DNA of 64,000 nucleotides from Candidatus Desulforudis audaxviator MP104C (GTDB taxonomy: Bacteria > Bacillota > Desulfotomaculia > Desulfotomaculales > Desulforudaceae): NCBI RefSeq assembly GCF_000018425.1, contig NC_010424.1, forward strand, positions 1,566,501 through 1,630,500, written 5' to 3'. Positions 7,929 through 16,987 of this stretch are shown here, piece by piece. Positions within the stretch are counted from its first letter, which is position 1. The number at the start of each line of letters is the position of its first letter. The translations under genes were made by a program, and so were the position numbers. The notes below the pieces were generated by a model. It was not told the origin of the DNA and searched no databases. It saw nothing but the letters and a program-made list of their open reading frames with translations.

Positions 7929-8719
7929 TAACGCCTCACCTCGCCGATCCCCTCCAACTGCAAGAGCACTTTAACAAAGTTATATGCCGGCCAGGGTCCG
8001 GTATACTTAAAATCCAGAACTTGATGGTGTTTCGTATACAAGCGGCTTACCTGTTCATCAAATTCCTTCACCCGGCTCTTATCTACCAAAAAGGCGGCGT
8101 TTAAAACCATTCGTGTAAGAACCAGGTCATTGGTAGTGGAGGCCGTAGCATACCGCTGCAAGCCGTTGTAGATCTCCTTAATGTAAGCAGACCTTTTCCT
8201 GGCGGCCACCTCTTCCACCAACTGCCCCAGCTGGAACTTCTTTGAATACACATCCCTTTTTGCATTGCGCCCCTGCCTGGCGACCTCCCGTTTAAGTTGC
8301 TGTATTCCACTGTGTCCTTTCTCAATTTCTTGTGCAAAACACTCCTTTTTCCAAAAAACCTTCAGCCCCAACTCTATTTTGTTATCCAGCTTTGCCAGCG
8401 CCTCTTTGGCCTCTGTGTAAATCTCCTTCAATAATTCATAGACATCTTCTTCTGTTTTGAAGATCAGGCCAAAACTGGCGGGGATTACGGTATATTCTTC
8501 CATAACCCGGGAAATAACCCGCTCGTGCTGGATGGCGTTCTTCCGGTCCGGATCGTAAATAATTATCGGTGAATCACTGACCACCATGGCCAGGTCCTGG
8601 TAATTGATGGTATTTACTTCATCACGGCGATTGCCCACTCCGATCGGCCCAAAACTTCTTGGTTCCCGCGACTTGATAGCACAGTAGATGTATTTACCCT
8701 CTCCGCCCCGCAACGCCAC
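7928..8719 (-). CDS. gvpF: gas vesicle protein GvpF (GvpF/GvpL family)
   Basis: 263 residues, close to the usual length. The family opening YIYCAIKSREPRSFGPIGVG is at 10-29, the central TVIPASFGLIFKTEEDV near 95-111 and the closing YTGPWPAYNFVKVLLQLE near 240-257. GvpF is a minor vesicle component that contacts GvpA and may nucleate assembly. It is paralogous to the long GvpL at 4672-5778. Ten bases separate it from the CDC48-like gene upstream. Confidence 0.92.
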   Translation of the reverse strand: MALRGGEGKYIYCAIKSREPRSFGPIGVGNRRDEVNTINYQDLAMVVSDSPIIIYDPDRKNAIQHERVISRVMEEYTVIPASFGLIFKTEEDVYELLKEIYTEAKEALAKLDNKIELGLKVFWKKECFAQEIEKGHSGIQQLKREVARQGRNAKRDVYSKKFQLGQLVEEVAARKRSAYIKEIYNGLQRYATASTTNDLVLTRMVLNAAFLVDKSRVKEFDEQVSRLYTKHHQVLDFKYTGPWPAYNFVKVLLQLEGIGEVRR

Positions 8720-8729
8720 TCACCCCATT

Positions 8730-10940
8730 TTACGAGGAGCATTCTTCGGGATCTTTTTTCATGGTCAGAACCCGGGGTTTTTGATCTTCTATTTGGGCCG
8801 GTTCCGGTCTTCTTACTTCTTCCAGGGCCGCATCAAAATGCTTCGCCGCAATCTGAAGCCGGGAGTAATCGGGATCTTTATCATTTTGACTACTGTCCAA
8901 AAATTCTCTAATCGCCAGCAAAGAAGCCCTGTTGCAGATAGCCTGGATATCGGCGCCGGTGGAACCATCGGTTATGATGGCCAAATTAACCAGGTCCACG
9001 TCTTCGGCCAGCGGCTTGCCGTTGGTATGGATCTGTAATATCGCCAGACGCTCGTCTTCGCCGGGAACAGGCAACTCGAGCAGGAGGTCAAATCTTCCGG
9101 GTCTTAGCAGCGCCGGGTCAATTAGTTCCAGTCGGTTAGTGGCGGCCAACACTACCACTCCCTTCAATTCTTCAACCCCATCCATTTCGGTCAGGAGCTG
9201 GCTGAGCACCCGCTCCGCAACATGAGCATCTCCACCCCCGGTTCCCCTGACAGGGACTAAAGCATCTATTTCATCAAAGAAAACAATACACGGTGCCGCT
9301 TGTTTTGCTTTCTTGAATACTTCCCGTACACCTTTTTCTGACTCTCCGACCCATTTAGAGAGCAGGGCGGGCCCTTTTACTGAAATGAAATTTACTCCAC
9401 TTTCATTGGCCACCGCTTTGGCAATTAAGGTTTTTCCCGTACCGGGGCTACCGTGTAAAAGAATACCTTTGGGAGGGTTGGTTTTTACATAAGTAAATAA
9501 CCCGGGATGTTTTATAGGCCATTCCACCGCTTCCTTTAGTTCCTGTTTAACTTTGTCTAGGCCGCCAATATCACTCCACCGGACATCCGGTACCTCCACG
9601 AAAACCTCCCGGATGGCGGAAGGTTCCACATCTTTAAAAGCCTCAGAAAAATCCGCCATGGTTACCTCCAACTCCATAAGGACTTCATATGAAAGATAAT
9701 TACTCCGGAGGTCTATTTGAGGAAACACTTTTCTTAAACAGGCCATGGCCGCCTCTTTACACAAAGCCGCCAGGTCTGCTCCCACGTAACCATGGGTAAT
9801 TTCTGCAATTTTTTCCAGATGCACATCTTTTGACAGGGGCATACCGCGGGTATGAATTTGCAAGATTTCCAACCTGCTCTTTTTATCGGGAATGTTAACG
9901 GTAATCTCCCGGTCAAAACGGCCCGGCCGCCTGAGCGCGGGGTCCAGGGAATTGGGAATATTGGTGGCCCCGATGACAATCACCTGGCCCCTCGATTCCA
10001 GACCGTCCATCAACCCCAGCAGTTGCGCCACAACCCGTTTTTCCACTTCGCCAACGACCGATTCCCGCTTGGGAGCGATGGCATCTATTTCATCCAGGAA
10101 AATAATACTGGGCGCATTTTTACCAGCCTCTTCAAAAATCCCCCGGAGATTTGCCTCACTTTCCCCGTAAAACTTGTGAATAATTTCCGGGCCGTTAACA
10201 TGGAAAAAATGGGCATCGGTTTCATTGGCTACCGCTCTGGCAATTAATGTTTTGCCTGTACCCGGGGGACCGTGGAGCAATACCCCCTTTGGCGCCTCAA
10301 TCCCCAGTCTGGCAAAAATTTCGGGGTACTTCAGCGGTAGTTCAATCATTTCCCGTATTCTTTGAATTCCCTTTTGTAATCCCCCGATATCCTCATATGT
10401 TATTAGAGATTGTTTTTTACCGGTTACCTCCTGCGACTTCACCTTAACGATAGTATCGGTATGAACCAGCACCACATCTTTCGGAATGGTCTCTACAACA
10501 GTAAATTCTTGGGTGCGGGAGCCAAAAAGATTTATTCTGACTTTATCACCTTTCAGGAGGGGAAAACCTTCCATTAACTTACCGATGTATCTGCCGTCCT
10601 TATCTTTGGGTACAGCACGGTAAGCATTAATAGGAGCTAGGATTATGGTCGAAGCGTTATCAAACGGTATTTTTTGAATTTGTACCTTGTCACCTAACCC
10701 GGCCCGTGCATTTTCCCGGATAATACCATCGATTTGGATAACATTTTTACCCCGCTGTTCCATGTAAGCGGGCATTACTTTGGCCACAGTTCTTTTATTA
10801 CCTTTGATTTCAATTACATCGCCGACAGAAACATTGATCCTTTCCATGTCACGGGGGTCAAGCCTGGCAATTCCCCTACCCACATCTTTTGTTAAAGCTT
10901 CTAATACCCGCAAAAACAAACCGGTAGATCCAGTATCCAT
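8730..10940 (-). CDS. CDC48/VCP-type double AAA ATPase in the gas vesicle operon
   Basis: 736 residues from the ATG at 10940 (preceded by AAGGAAG; the TTG at 10991 has no ribosome binding site). N-terminal CDC48-N double-psi barrel ([20 protein letters not shown]), then two AAA modules: D1 with [15 protein letters not shown] and [16 protein letters not shown]2 with [15 protein letters not shown] and [12 protein letters not shown], each with an intact Walker A, Walker B and arginine-finger region (RRPGRFD, LRPGRFD). Such ATPases unfold or remodel protein complexes. Its place between gvpF and the small coiled-coil gene suggests vesicle assembly or disassembly. It is additional to GvpN. Confidence 0.9.
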   Translation of the reverse strand: MDTGSTGLFLRVLEALTKDVGRGIARLDPRDMERINVSVGDVIEIKGNKRTVAKVMPAYMEQRGKNVIQIDGIIRENARAGLGDKVQIQKIPFDNASTIILAPINAYRAVPKDKDGRYIGKLMEGFPLLKGDKVRINLFGSRTQEFTVVETIPKDVVLVHTDTIVKVKSQEVTGKKQSLITYEDIGGLQKGIQRIREMIELPLKYPEIFARLGIEAPKGVLLHGPPGTGKTLIARAVANETDAHFFHVNGPEIIHKFYGESEANLRGIFEEAGKNAPSIIFLDEIDAIAPKRESVVGEVEKRVVAQLLGLMDGLESRGQVIVIGATNIPNSLDPALRRPGRFDREITVNIPDKKSRLEILQIHTRGMPLSKDVHLEKIAEITHGYVGADLAALCKEAAMACLRKVFPQIDLRSNYLSYEVLMELEVTMADFSEAFKDVEPSAIREVFVEVPDVRWSDIGGLDKVKQELKEAVEWPIKHPGLFTYVKTNPPKGILLHGSPGTGKTLIAKAVANESGVNFISVKGPALLSKWVGESEKGVREVFKKAKQAAPCIVFFDEIDALVPVRGTGGGDAHVAERVLSQLLTEMDGVEELKGVVVLAATNRLELIDPALLRPGRFDLLLELPVPGEDERLAILQIHTNGKPLAEDVDLVNLAIITDGSTGADIQAICNRASLLAIREFLDSSQNDKDPDYSRLQIAAKHFDAALEEVRRPEPAQIEDQKPRVLTMKKDPEECSS

Positions 10941-11083
10941 TCTTATCGACTCTTCCTTAAACAGTTTTCCCCACCCCACCTTTTCCGCCAAATAAAAGAA
11001 ATTTTGACCTACCGGTCAAATAATCCACAGCCTTCAACCACTTAAATTAACAGCGCAAAACTTGGAATAGCTCTTCCCCGGGG

Positions 11084-11413
11084 TCAATTACATGCCAATT
11101 TCCCCCCGATTTTCTTTATCTCCCTGTACAACGCAAGCTTATCCCTTTCAATAGAGGCTACCATAAATTGAAATTGTTTCCGGGACCGGCCCAGGTTTAA
11201 TTCTTGCTGCCGCATCCACTCCAGCTGCGTCATAAATATACGTTGCCGCCTGTTTAACAGCTCTTCCCGGTGTATTAATCTTTTCAGATCTTTCAACTGC
11301 AACTGAATTTTTGAAATCCGCTGTCCCGAACCGGGTAGCGAGCCTGCATTAATGGATAATACGGTACGGATATCCGCCGACGAACGAAGATTATTTAATC
11401 CACGAAGATACAT
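11084..11413 (-). CDS. small basic coiled-coil protein of the gas vesicle cluster (GvpV-like?)
   Basis: 109 residues from the ATG at 11413 behind AAGGGGG; an alternative ATG at 11452 overlaps the gvpH stop. The sequence is almost all helix with heptads (ISKIQLQLKDLKRLIHREEL, LNRRQRIFMTQLEWMRQQEL, ASIERDKLALYREIKKI), basic, no cysteine. It resembles in size and style the short coiled-coil proteins (GvpV type) of other gas vesicle clusters, but the match is not secure. Confidence 0.6.
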   Translation of the reverse strand: MYLRGLNNLRSSADIRTVLSINAGSLPGSGQRISKIQLQLKDLKRLIHREELLNRRQRIFMTQLEWMRQQELNLGRSRKQFQFMVASIERDKLALYREIKKIGGKLACN

Positions 11414-11448
11414 GGGATCCCCCTTTTCTCTTGCAATTCCTCCATAAT

Positions 11449-12003
11449 TCATTCTCCATCAGCTGAAGTGTTTTTTATTTTATTATTGGTTATTGGCAAC
11501 CTGATCTCCACAATCCCGTTTTTAATAACTGTTGTCGCACCTTCCGGGTCTACCATTGTCGGCAGCAGCATCTCTTTACGGTACTGGCGGTCCCTTCCGG
11601 CAGCTTCAATGATTAAAATATCCCCGCTTACCTGAAAATGAAAGTTATCTTCGTTCACGCCGGGAAGCTCCGCAACCACCAATACATTATTCCTTTCCTC
11701 AAAAATATCCACAAGGGGTTCAGTAATTCCTTCGATGACAAGATCCTTTTCTTTTTTACTAATGTTGCCAAAGGGTTTTACATCGGCAGAACCTCCATCT
11801 CCAATTCCTATATCAATGCCGAAAAGCCCCTTTAATCCCTTAGCCTTATCCAGGCCCTTAATTTCTCCGGTATAGGAAATTTTCGCCTTGCCTTGTGCCT
11901 CCATCTGCTTTATTAAATCAATAAAATTTCCGAGTCCGTTTAAAAGTTCATTTATCCCCATATCAGCTTTAACTTCGTCTGAAATATCTTTTTTTTTGGT
12001 CAT
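11449..12003 (-). CDS. gvpH: Hsp20-family gas vesicle protein GvpH
   Basis: 184 residues. Residues 15-45 form a helix (INELLNGLGNFIDLIKQMEA), a Gly-rich spacer follows, and residues 90-172 are an alpha-crystallin domain: PLVDIFEERNNVLVVAELPG, the hydrophobic strand GDILIIEAAG, and KNGIVEIRLPI at the end. GvpH proteins act as chaperones for gas vesicle proteins. The start ATG lies 76 bp after gvpN. Compare the double-Hsp20 protein at 6111-7133. Confidence 0.85.
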   Translation of the reverse strand: MTKKKDISDEVKADMGINELLNGLGNFIDLIKQMEAQGKAKISYTGEIKGLDKAKGLKGLFGIDIGIGDGGSADVKPFGNISKKEKDLVIEGITEPLVDIFEERNNVLVVAELPGVNEDNFHFQVSGDILIIEAAGRDRQYRKEMLLPTMVDPEGATTVIKNGIVEIRLPITNNKIKNTSADGE

Positions 12004-12079
12004 GGTATACTCCTTTCAATTTGTTTAATGGAAATAATTACCAATAACCCGCCCTTTCCCGGCCCGACATTTATTAACA

Positions 12080-12994
12080 TTAAGAATAGTACCGATCAAA
12101 GAGTTGTTCGACTACCCTGGCGGTGCTACCCTTAGCGTTACCGTTTGTTTTCCCAATAGTAACCGTACCGCAGGTCTCGGACGTCAATATATCAATAAAT
12201 ACTTGCTTAAAGAATGGATCGCCGGCGTCCAGATTTTCTTGCAGATGGATAACCTTGGCGATGGCAATACTGGCGCGAACCGTTGGTGTGAATTCATACT
12301 TTCCCTTCTCTCGAAAAGAACGTACAATCCTAACCACCCGCTCTGCCTTTTCAACCGGCATCCCGGACTTGGCTACAGTTATCGCAATTTCCGTTTCTTC
12401 ATCAAAGTGATTTAAATCGATGGTGATCATCCGGTCCCGCAAGGCGTCCTGGGTTTTATAGACCCCTGCATATTCTTCCGGGTTACTGGTAAAAATAGCT
12501 GTAAAGTGGGGATGAACCTGAAGATATCTTTCTCCCTTTCTAACAATAGGCATCTCCAGTACTTTTTCTCCTAAAATTGATAACAAAACGTTATTAGCTT
12601 CCGGCTTTGATCTGGTAAATTCATCATAAATTAAAGTATAACCATTGCGAACAGCTTCGGTAATACAAGCATCTTGCCAGCGCAAATTCAGTTGTTCCTC
12701 CGTTTTGAGAACCGAATGGATAAAATTATCAACTATTTTGCTCATTTTATAACCTTGCAGGCCACCAACCAGGTCTGTCGGGCTGAAGTCGTCATTACCG
12801 TGAATCAGTACCACCTGACGGCCAATTTGTTGTGCTAAGTACATTGCCAGCGTTGTCTTACCCGTACCGGCCGGTCCCCGAAAATGCACCGGAAAGCCTG
12901 CCCGGACGTAAGCCAGGGCACGTTCAATCAGATCTTGTACATATGGGGTCTGTACAAACTTTTCCATCGACTGGAATATTTTATGATCTCTCAA
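12080..12994 (-). CDS. gvpN: gas vesicle AAA+ ATPase GvpN
   Basis: 304 residues. MoxR/GvpN-type AAA+ ATPase: Walker A GPAGTGKTTLAMYLA near 40-54, Walker B LIYDEFTRSKPEANNVLLSI near 113-132, sensor 1 in FTAIFTSNPEEYAGV, and the family pocket VVLIHGNDDFSPTDLVGG. GvpN increases vesicle size and yield in known systems. It follows gvpO by about 60 bp and precedes gvpH. Confidence 0.93.
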   Translation of the reverse strand: MRDHKIFQSMEKFVQTPYVQDLIERALAYVRAGFPVHFRGPAGTGKTTLAMYLAQQIGRQVVLIHGNDDFSPTDLVGGLQGYKMSKIVDNFIHSVLKTEEQLNLRWQDACITEAVRNGYTLIYDEFTRSKPEANNVLLSILGEKVLEMPIVRKGERYLQVHPHFTAIFTSNPEEYAGVYKTQDALRDRMITIDLNHFDEETEIAITVAKSGMPVEKAERVVRIVRSFREKGKYEFTPTVRASIAIAKVIHLQENLDAGDPFFKQVFIDILTSETCGTVTIGKTNGNAKGSTARVVEQLFDRYYS

Positions 12995-13056
12995 TTTTTT
13001 ATGACCTCCTTGAATACCATTAGTATCTCAAATCATTACGGCACTTCTTGCTCTTT

Positions 13057-13338
13057 TTAGGGATCCTCGCTATCCTGCAGGTAACCTTTGATTTTACCTC
13101 TCTCTCTCAACATTATCCGCGTGTAACATACTATTTCCTGATTCTCATTTAGTTTCACTTGGTAAACTCCCAGCAGTTCGTTGCGCCCGTGCCTGCGTTG
13201 ATATTCATCTTCTTCCGTAACTTCTATTTGGACAGTCCAGCTACCATTATTCAGGCACGCGCCGATAATATCCCCAGGCTTTTTAAGGACATTGGCAAAA
13301 AAATCCTTTACAATATTTATAACATTTTCTACATCCAA
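13057..13338 (-). CDS. gvpO: gas vesicle protein GvpO
   Basis: 93 residues with the GvpO pattern: IVKDFFANVLKKPGDIIGAC, then NGSWTVQIEVTEEDEYQRR and GVYQVKLNENQEIVCYTRI. GvpO is a small assembly protein, often next to gvpN. The gene is the first after an intrinsic terminator at 13405-13447, so it must have its own start site or depend on readthrough. The 66 bp before it are AT-rich. Confidence 0.88.
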   Translation of the reverse strand: MDVENVINIVKDFFANVLKKPGDIIGACLNNGSWTVQIEVTEEDEYQRRHGRNELLGVYQVKLNENQEIVCYTRIMLRERGKIKGYLQDSEDP

Positions 13339-13404
13339 CTCCTGACCCTCCTCAGTTATTAATTAATTACATATATTCCTAATTGCCTAATATATGCTCC
13401 ATGA

Positions 13405-13447
13405 CAAAAAAGTTCCCCTCCTCCAGGCCACCCTAAAGGAGGGGAAC
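13405..13447 (-). terminator. intrinsic terminator after the gvpA-gvpA-repeat gene unit
   Basis: A 10-bp stem GTTCCCCTCC / GGAGGGGAAC (13412-13447) is followed on the minus strand by six T. It lies 18 bp after the repeat-protein stop and separates shell genes from the assembly genes starting at gvpO. Confidence 0.8.
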
Positions 13448-13464
13448 AAACTGCTTCAAGTTAC

Positions 13465-13782
13465 TTAATATTTCCTTTTCCTTTTCCTTTTCATGGTTTT
13501 CCACAATTCTTGCAGGATTTCCCGCACTTCTTCCCGTTCGGTTCGAGCCTCCCAGAGCAACTCCTCCAAGTGCTTAATTCTGGCCGCCTTTTTATCGGCA
13601 AATTCTGCTAATAATTCCTCCCAGTGCCTTGTTCTGGCTGCCTTTTTCTGTTCAAATTCTTCAAACAATTCTTCCAGTCGTTGTTTTCTATTATCAAAGG
13701 ATTCGGGAATTCGCTGTGCAAGGGCTTCTGCCTTCTCAACACGTGACACTACATAAGCACCCACTTTTTGACCTCCGCTCAA
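13465..13782 (-). CDS. 17-residue-repeat coiled-coil protein, candidate GvpC-like surface protein
   Basis: 105 residues, nearly all helix. Three consecutive units of about 17 residues follow one pattern: RLEELFEEFEQKKAART, HWEELLAEFADKKAARI, KHLEELLWEARTEREEV. The N-terminus (QKVGAYVVSRVEKAEALAQR) is soluble; the C-terminus is a Lys/Arg run. Its position directly after two gvpA genes and before a terminator is that of cyanobacterial gvpC, whose protein also consists of helical repeats lying on the shell. Sequence similarity to GvpC is not apparent, so the role is inferred from place and architecture. Confidence 0.6.
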   Translation of the reverse strand: MSGGQKVGAYVVSRVEKAEALAQRIPESFDNRKQRLEELFEEFEQKKAARTRHWEELLAEFADKKAARIKHLEELLWEARTEREEVREILQELWKTMKRKRKRKY

Positions 13783-13825
13783 TAGATAATTTTACGGTTT
13801 TCTTTTGTAAGAATAGGGGGAAGGG

Positions 13826-13859
13826 GTTTGTCGAGGTATTCGGAAATACCTCGACAAAC
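13826..13859 (-). other. 15-bp perfect RNA hairpin after gvpA
   Basis: GTTTGTCGAGGTATT pairs perfectly with its complement around a 4-base loop (TCCG on the minus strand). No T run follows, only C-rich sequence. It sits 25 bp after the second gvpA stop, so it more likely stabilises the gvpA mRNA 3' end or partly attenuates than terminates. Confidence 0.7.
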
Positions 13860-13883
13860 TTTCTTAATAAAATCGTGAGCACT

Positions 13884-14111
13884 CTATACCGCTACTGCCC
13901 TTCCTTCTTCTTCAGTCGGAAGAAGTCCAATTGCTTCTGCATACAGAAGGAAGGTTTCCACGCTAGCAATGACCACCCTGGCCTCAATGCCAATCAGGTC
14001 AATTCCTACAAGGGATATCCTTACCCAGAGATCTATCACGATCCCTTTGTCAAGAATCCGGTCAATTACTTCCGCCAGACTGGACGTGTCAAGATTCTTT
14101 TTTACAGACAT
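13884..14111 (-). CDS. gvpA: gas vesicle shell protein GvpA, second copy
   Basis: 75 residues, the normal GvpA size. Core: [40 protein letters not shown] and [15 protein letters not shown]. GvpA monomers stack into ribs of the hollow gas-permeable shell. The first 65 residues are identical to the upstream copy; only the tail ([10 protein letters not shown]) differs. A 114-bp AT-rich gap separates the two copies. Confidence 0.97.
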   Translation of the reverse strand: MSVKKNLDTSSLAEVIDRILDKGIVIDLWVRISLVGIDLIGIEARVVIASVETFLLYAEAIGLLPTEEEGRAVAV

Positions 14112-14225
14112 TATATAACCCCCTTTTTCTGATTCTACCTAACATAGTATGCAAAGTAAGTACACTTGTTACCACTGGCTTCTACATTCTACGCTATAAA
14201 CCTATTATGGTAGTTACATAGTAAT

Positions 14226-14456
14226 TTATGCTGTTATTGCCAGCGATTCCGCTTCTTCAGCCGGAAGAAGTCCAATTGCTTCTGCGTACAGGAGGAAGGT
14301 TTCCACGCTAGCAATGACCACCCTGGCCTCAATGCCAATCAGGTCAATTCCTACAAGGGATATCCTTACCCAGAGATCTATCACGATCCCTTTGTCAAGA
14401 ATCCGGTCAATCACTTCCGCCAGACTGGATGTGTCAAGATTCTTTTTCACAGACAT
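14226..14456 (-). CDS. gvpA: gas vesicle shell protein GvpA, first copy
   Basis: 76 residues with the same core as the following copy and a different tail ([11 protein letters not shown]). The nucleotide sequences of the two copies are also almost identical through codon 65, indicating recent duplication or gene conversion. It is the first gene of the cluster on the minus strand and has a good ribosome binding site (AAGGGGG). Confidence 0.97.
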   Translation of the reverse strand: MSVKKNLDTSSLAEVIDRILDKGIVIDLWVRISLVGIDLIGIEARVVIASVETFLLYAEAIGLLPAEEAESLAITA

Positions 14457-14489
14457 TTTAATAACCCCCTTCCTTAGTTTTTAAGTACA

Positions 14490-14518
14490 GCTACACAACT
14501 AATGAAAAAAATTGTCAA
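14490..14518 (-). promoter_or_regulatory. candidate promoter of the gas vesicle operon
   Basis: A perfect TTGACA (minus strand, 14513-14518) lies about 60 bases before the first gvpA ATG. With a 17-base spacer the -10 would be the poor match TGTAGC, so an extra activator or another sigma factor may be needed. Confidence 0.4.
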
Positions 14519-14845
14519 AGCATCTGGAACACTTTTATAACACCCTTGCTTTTTCTTCAGCACATGTTGATAACTAAGTCCTTCTCCAAATTGCGATTAA
14601 TTACTTTCGCAAGGCTGGACGCCTAACGTTTCTCGAATTTTTGCTACACTGTTTACCCTCTCCTTTTTTTATTTATTCGTTCCAACCCGTGATTGGGCCA
14701 GAAAAATCAATTGATAACTTATAATATTCTCAGCTCGTAAAGAAGTGCTGGATTAATAGGCTCCGGCTGAATAAACTATTTAAGGTTTACTCCATTATAT
14801 GGAGAAAAAGTAATAATTGTGATTCTTACTAACCGCATGAATTTG

Positions 14846-15209
14846 CTATTTATTACTAATTTTTTTCGGCACATCATAACCTTTAAGCATCTCTACACTT
14901 ATATATGCAGGATCAGACATAAAATGTTGCTTCCCACATAATTTGACGGTCCATTTCTCACCGCCAATGTCGTGAGAACTTGGCCCTGACCAGGGAAAGG
15001 AAGGGCGTTTCGTCCAGGTGATGGAGCATCTCTGAATATAAGTCACGGGGTTTCAGCCCGGATATGTTTAAGCGGTTTTTCACCATCAACTGCAGGCGGG
15101 CCATTGCCTCCTGGTGTCCGCTGGATAGAAATAGCGGCTGCCCCGAGTTTTTACCGAAAGGCACTGCGGTCAGGCTACTCAAGCGCGTCCTCCCATCGCT
15201 TCGGTACAC
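14846..15209 (-). pseudogene. possible frameshifted relic, family unknown
   Basis: Two overlapping minus-strand frames each have coding character: GHQEAMARLQLMVKNRLNIS leading to TPFLSLVRAKFSR in one, and DIGGEKWTVKLCGKQHF then MSDPAYISVEMLKGYDV in the other. A single frameshift near 14970-14990 would join them into one protein of about 120 residues. I do not recognise the family. The 14519-14845 stretch between this and the gvpA promoter holds nothing I can support. Confidence 0.35.
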
Positions 15210-15292
15210 GCGATGAGACCCTAATCAAACGCATAACGGACCCCTCCTTAGCAGGGGGTCCGTTGTCGGTGACAGCCCATTTAGTAACAACG

Positions 15293-15318
15293 GCTTTGGC
15301 TTTAAAAAAAGCCAAAGC
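15293..15318 (-). terminator. hairpin downstream of tRNA-Arg(TCT)
   Basis: Perfect inverted repeat GGCTTTGGCTTT / AAAGCCAAAGCC 17 bp after the tRNA on the minus strand. A second one, ACGGACCCC / GGGGTCCGT at about 15237-15264, follows. Neither has a clear T tail; transcript ends or processing sites are likely. Confidence 0.45.
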
Positions 15319-15334
15319 CGCGTCTGGAAACCTC

Positions 15335-15410
<76 letters not shown>

Positions 15411-15549
15411 TAAAAAGCTTTTACTTAATTATACACCTTCCACCCGGACTATTCAATGTTTCGGCCCATTATGCTGCTATTGGCCTGTGATATTGTCACC
15501 TCATAAGCGGTCTGAGAAAATGTCACCCATGAAGGGAGACGTTTTCTTG

Positions 15550-16875
15550 AAACCCAAGGAAGCCAGGAGACTAGGTATTATGGAACGGGTCCTTGCAGGC
15601 AAGGTATCCATTCGGCAGGCTGCCGTCCTCCTTGGTCTCAGCGAACGTCAGGTTATGCGCCTCAAGAAAGGAATGAAACAGGAGGGTGAGGCTTTCCTCG
15701 TCCACAAAAACCGAGGCCGTAAACCAAAACACGCTATAACCCACGACGTCCGGGACCGGATCATCAGCCTCGCCTCAGAAGAACTCAAGGACGCAAGTTG
15801 CGAGCATATGGCTGAGCTGCTTGAGGAACTATATGAAATTTCGATCTCGGGCCGCAGCTTGCGTCGCATATTCAAGCAGGCCGGTATCAAGAATCGGCAC
15901 AGCCGCCGAGCCAAGCGGCGGAAACGGCGCTCCCGCAAGCGCATGCCTCAAGAAGGGCTTTTGGTCCAAAGCGACGCCAGCCCGTACGCCTGGTTTGAAG
16001 ATCGTGGCCCCAAGGCCTGCCTCCACGGTAATATTGATGACGCCACCGGTAAGATCCTGGCACTTTGGTTCCGGCCCGAAGAGGATCTGTACGGTTACTT
16101 GATGGTCTTAAACCTAACGGTCATAAATCACGGAATCCCGGTGAGCCTCTATACGGACGGCCACTCCATCTTCTTCTCACCGAAGAAGGACAAGTTGTCC
16201 ATTGATGAGGAGCTGGCCGGCAAAACCGTTGCCCTGACCCAGTTCGGTAAGGCCCTGGAGGAATTGGGAATCAATCATATTCAGGCACGCTCTCCCCAAG
16301 CCAAAGGGCGTATAGAACGTTTGTGGGAAACCCTGCAGAGCCGTCTGGTGATAGAGATGCGCCTGCGAGGGATCTCCAACATTGAAGACGCGAACGCCTT
16401 TCTCCCGGTCTTTATTGAGCGCTTCAACGCCCGCTTCGCCGTTTGGGCCGCCGATCCGGAACCGGCCTTTAAACCCGCACCCACCAGTGAACGGCTCAAC
16501 GAGATTATTGCCTTTCGGGAAGAGCGTACGGCTTCCAATGGTTCCACGATCTCGTTTCACTGTAAGACTTACCAGCTTATCGATGTCAAAGATCAAGCAG
16601 TTAGCCTGGCGCCCAGGGCGAAGGTTACGGTCCTTACTCATCTGGACGGGACGATAAGCGCCAAGTATGGCGATAAGGTGTTTTCGCTAAGGGAGTTCGT
16701 TCCCCAGCCGGCACCTAAGGCGGAGATCCGTCAAGCCAAGCCCCGCCGGGAACCTGCTCCGGTGACTGCGGATCATCCCTGGCGCCAGATTTCTCCCATA
16801 GCGCCCAAGCCTTCAACACCAGTGGAAGCGTACCTGGAAGCCAAGAGAAAGCGCTTCCGCAAGTACGCCTTTTAA
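15550..16875 (+). CDS. ISNCY-family DDE transposase
   Basis: 441 residues from the TTG at 15550 (AAGGGAG nine bases upstream); earlier in-frame starts lie inside the terminal repeats. An N-terminal HTH (GKVSIRQAAVLLGLSERQVM) is followed by a second basic DNA-binding stretch (HSRRAKRRKRRSRKR). The DDE core has LVQSDASPYAW, then SLYTDGHSIFF and, after about 65 residues, QAKGRIERLWETLQSRL with the catalytic Glu. The reading frame is intact, so the element may be active. Confidence 0.9.
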   Translation, partial: KPKEARRLGIMERVLAGKVSIRQAAVLLGLSERQVMRLKKGMKQEGEAFLVHKNRGRKPKHAITHDVRDRIISLASEELKDASCEHMAELLEELYEISISGRSLRRIFKQAGIKNRHSRRAKRRKRRSRKRMPQEGLLVQSDASPYAWFEDRGPKACLHGNIDDATGKILALWFRPEEDLYGYLMVLNLTVINHGIPVSLYTDGHSIFFSPKKDKLSIDEELAGKTVALTQFGKALEELGINHIQARSPQAKGRIERLWETLQSRLVIEMRLRGISNIEDANAFLPVFIERFNARFAVWAADPEPAFKPAPTSERLNEIIAFREERTASNGSTISFHCKTYQLIDVKDQAVSLAPRAKVTVLTHLDGTISAKYGDKVFSLREFVPQPAPKAEIRQAKPRREPAPVTADHPWRQISPIAPKPSTPVEAYLEAKRKRFRKYAF

Positions 16876-16909
16876 ATGAGCAACCTTGAAACCCTTGAGT
16901 CACCTGTCA

Positions 16910-16987
16910 CCTCTCGCCTGGCCAGCCGTCAAGGGGCCGCGTCCGCGGCGGCGTAGCCCTTGCCCTTGACGGCCAACAGGCGAGAGG
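16910..16987 (+). other. long interrupted hairpin behind the transposase gene
   Basis: CCTCTCGCCTG (16910-16920) pairs with CAGGCGAGAGG (16977-16987), and inside it GCCGTCAAGG pairs with CCTTGACGGC. The 78-base structure has 20 or more paired positions and a very GC-rich loop. It lies within the IS, between stop codon and right end, and may terminate or shield transcripts. Confidence 0.65.
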
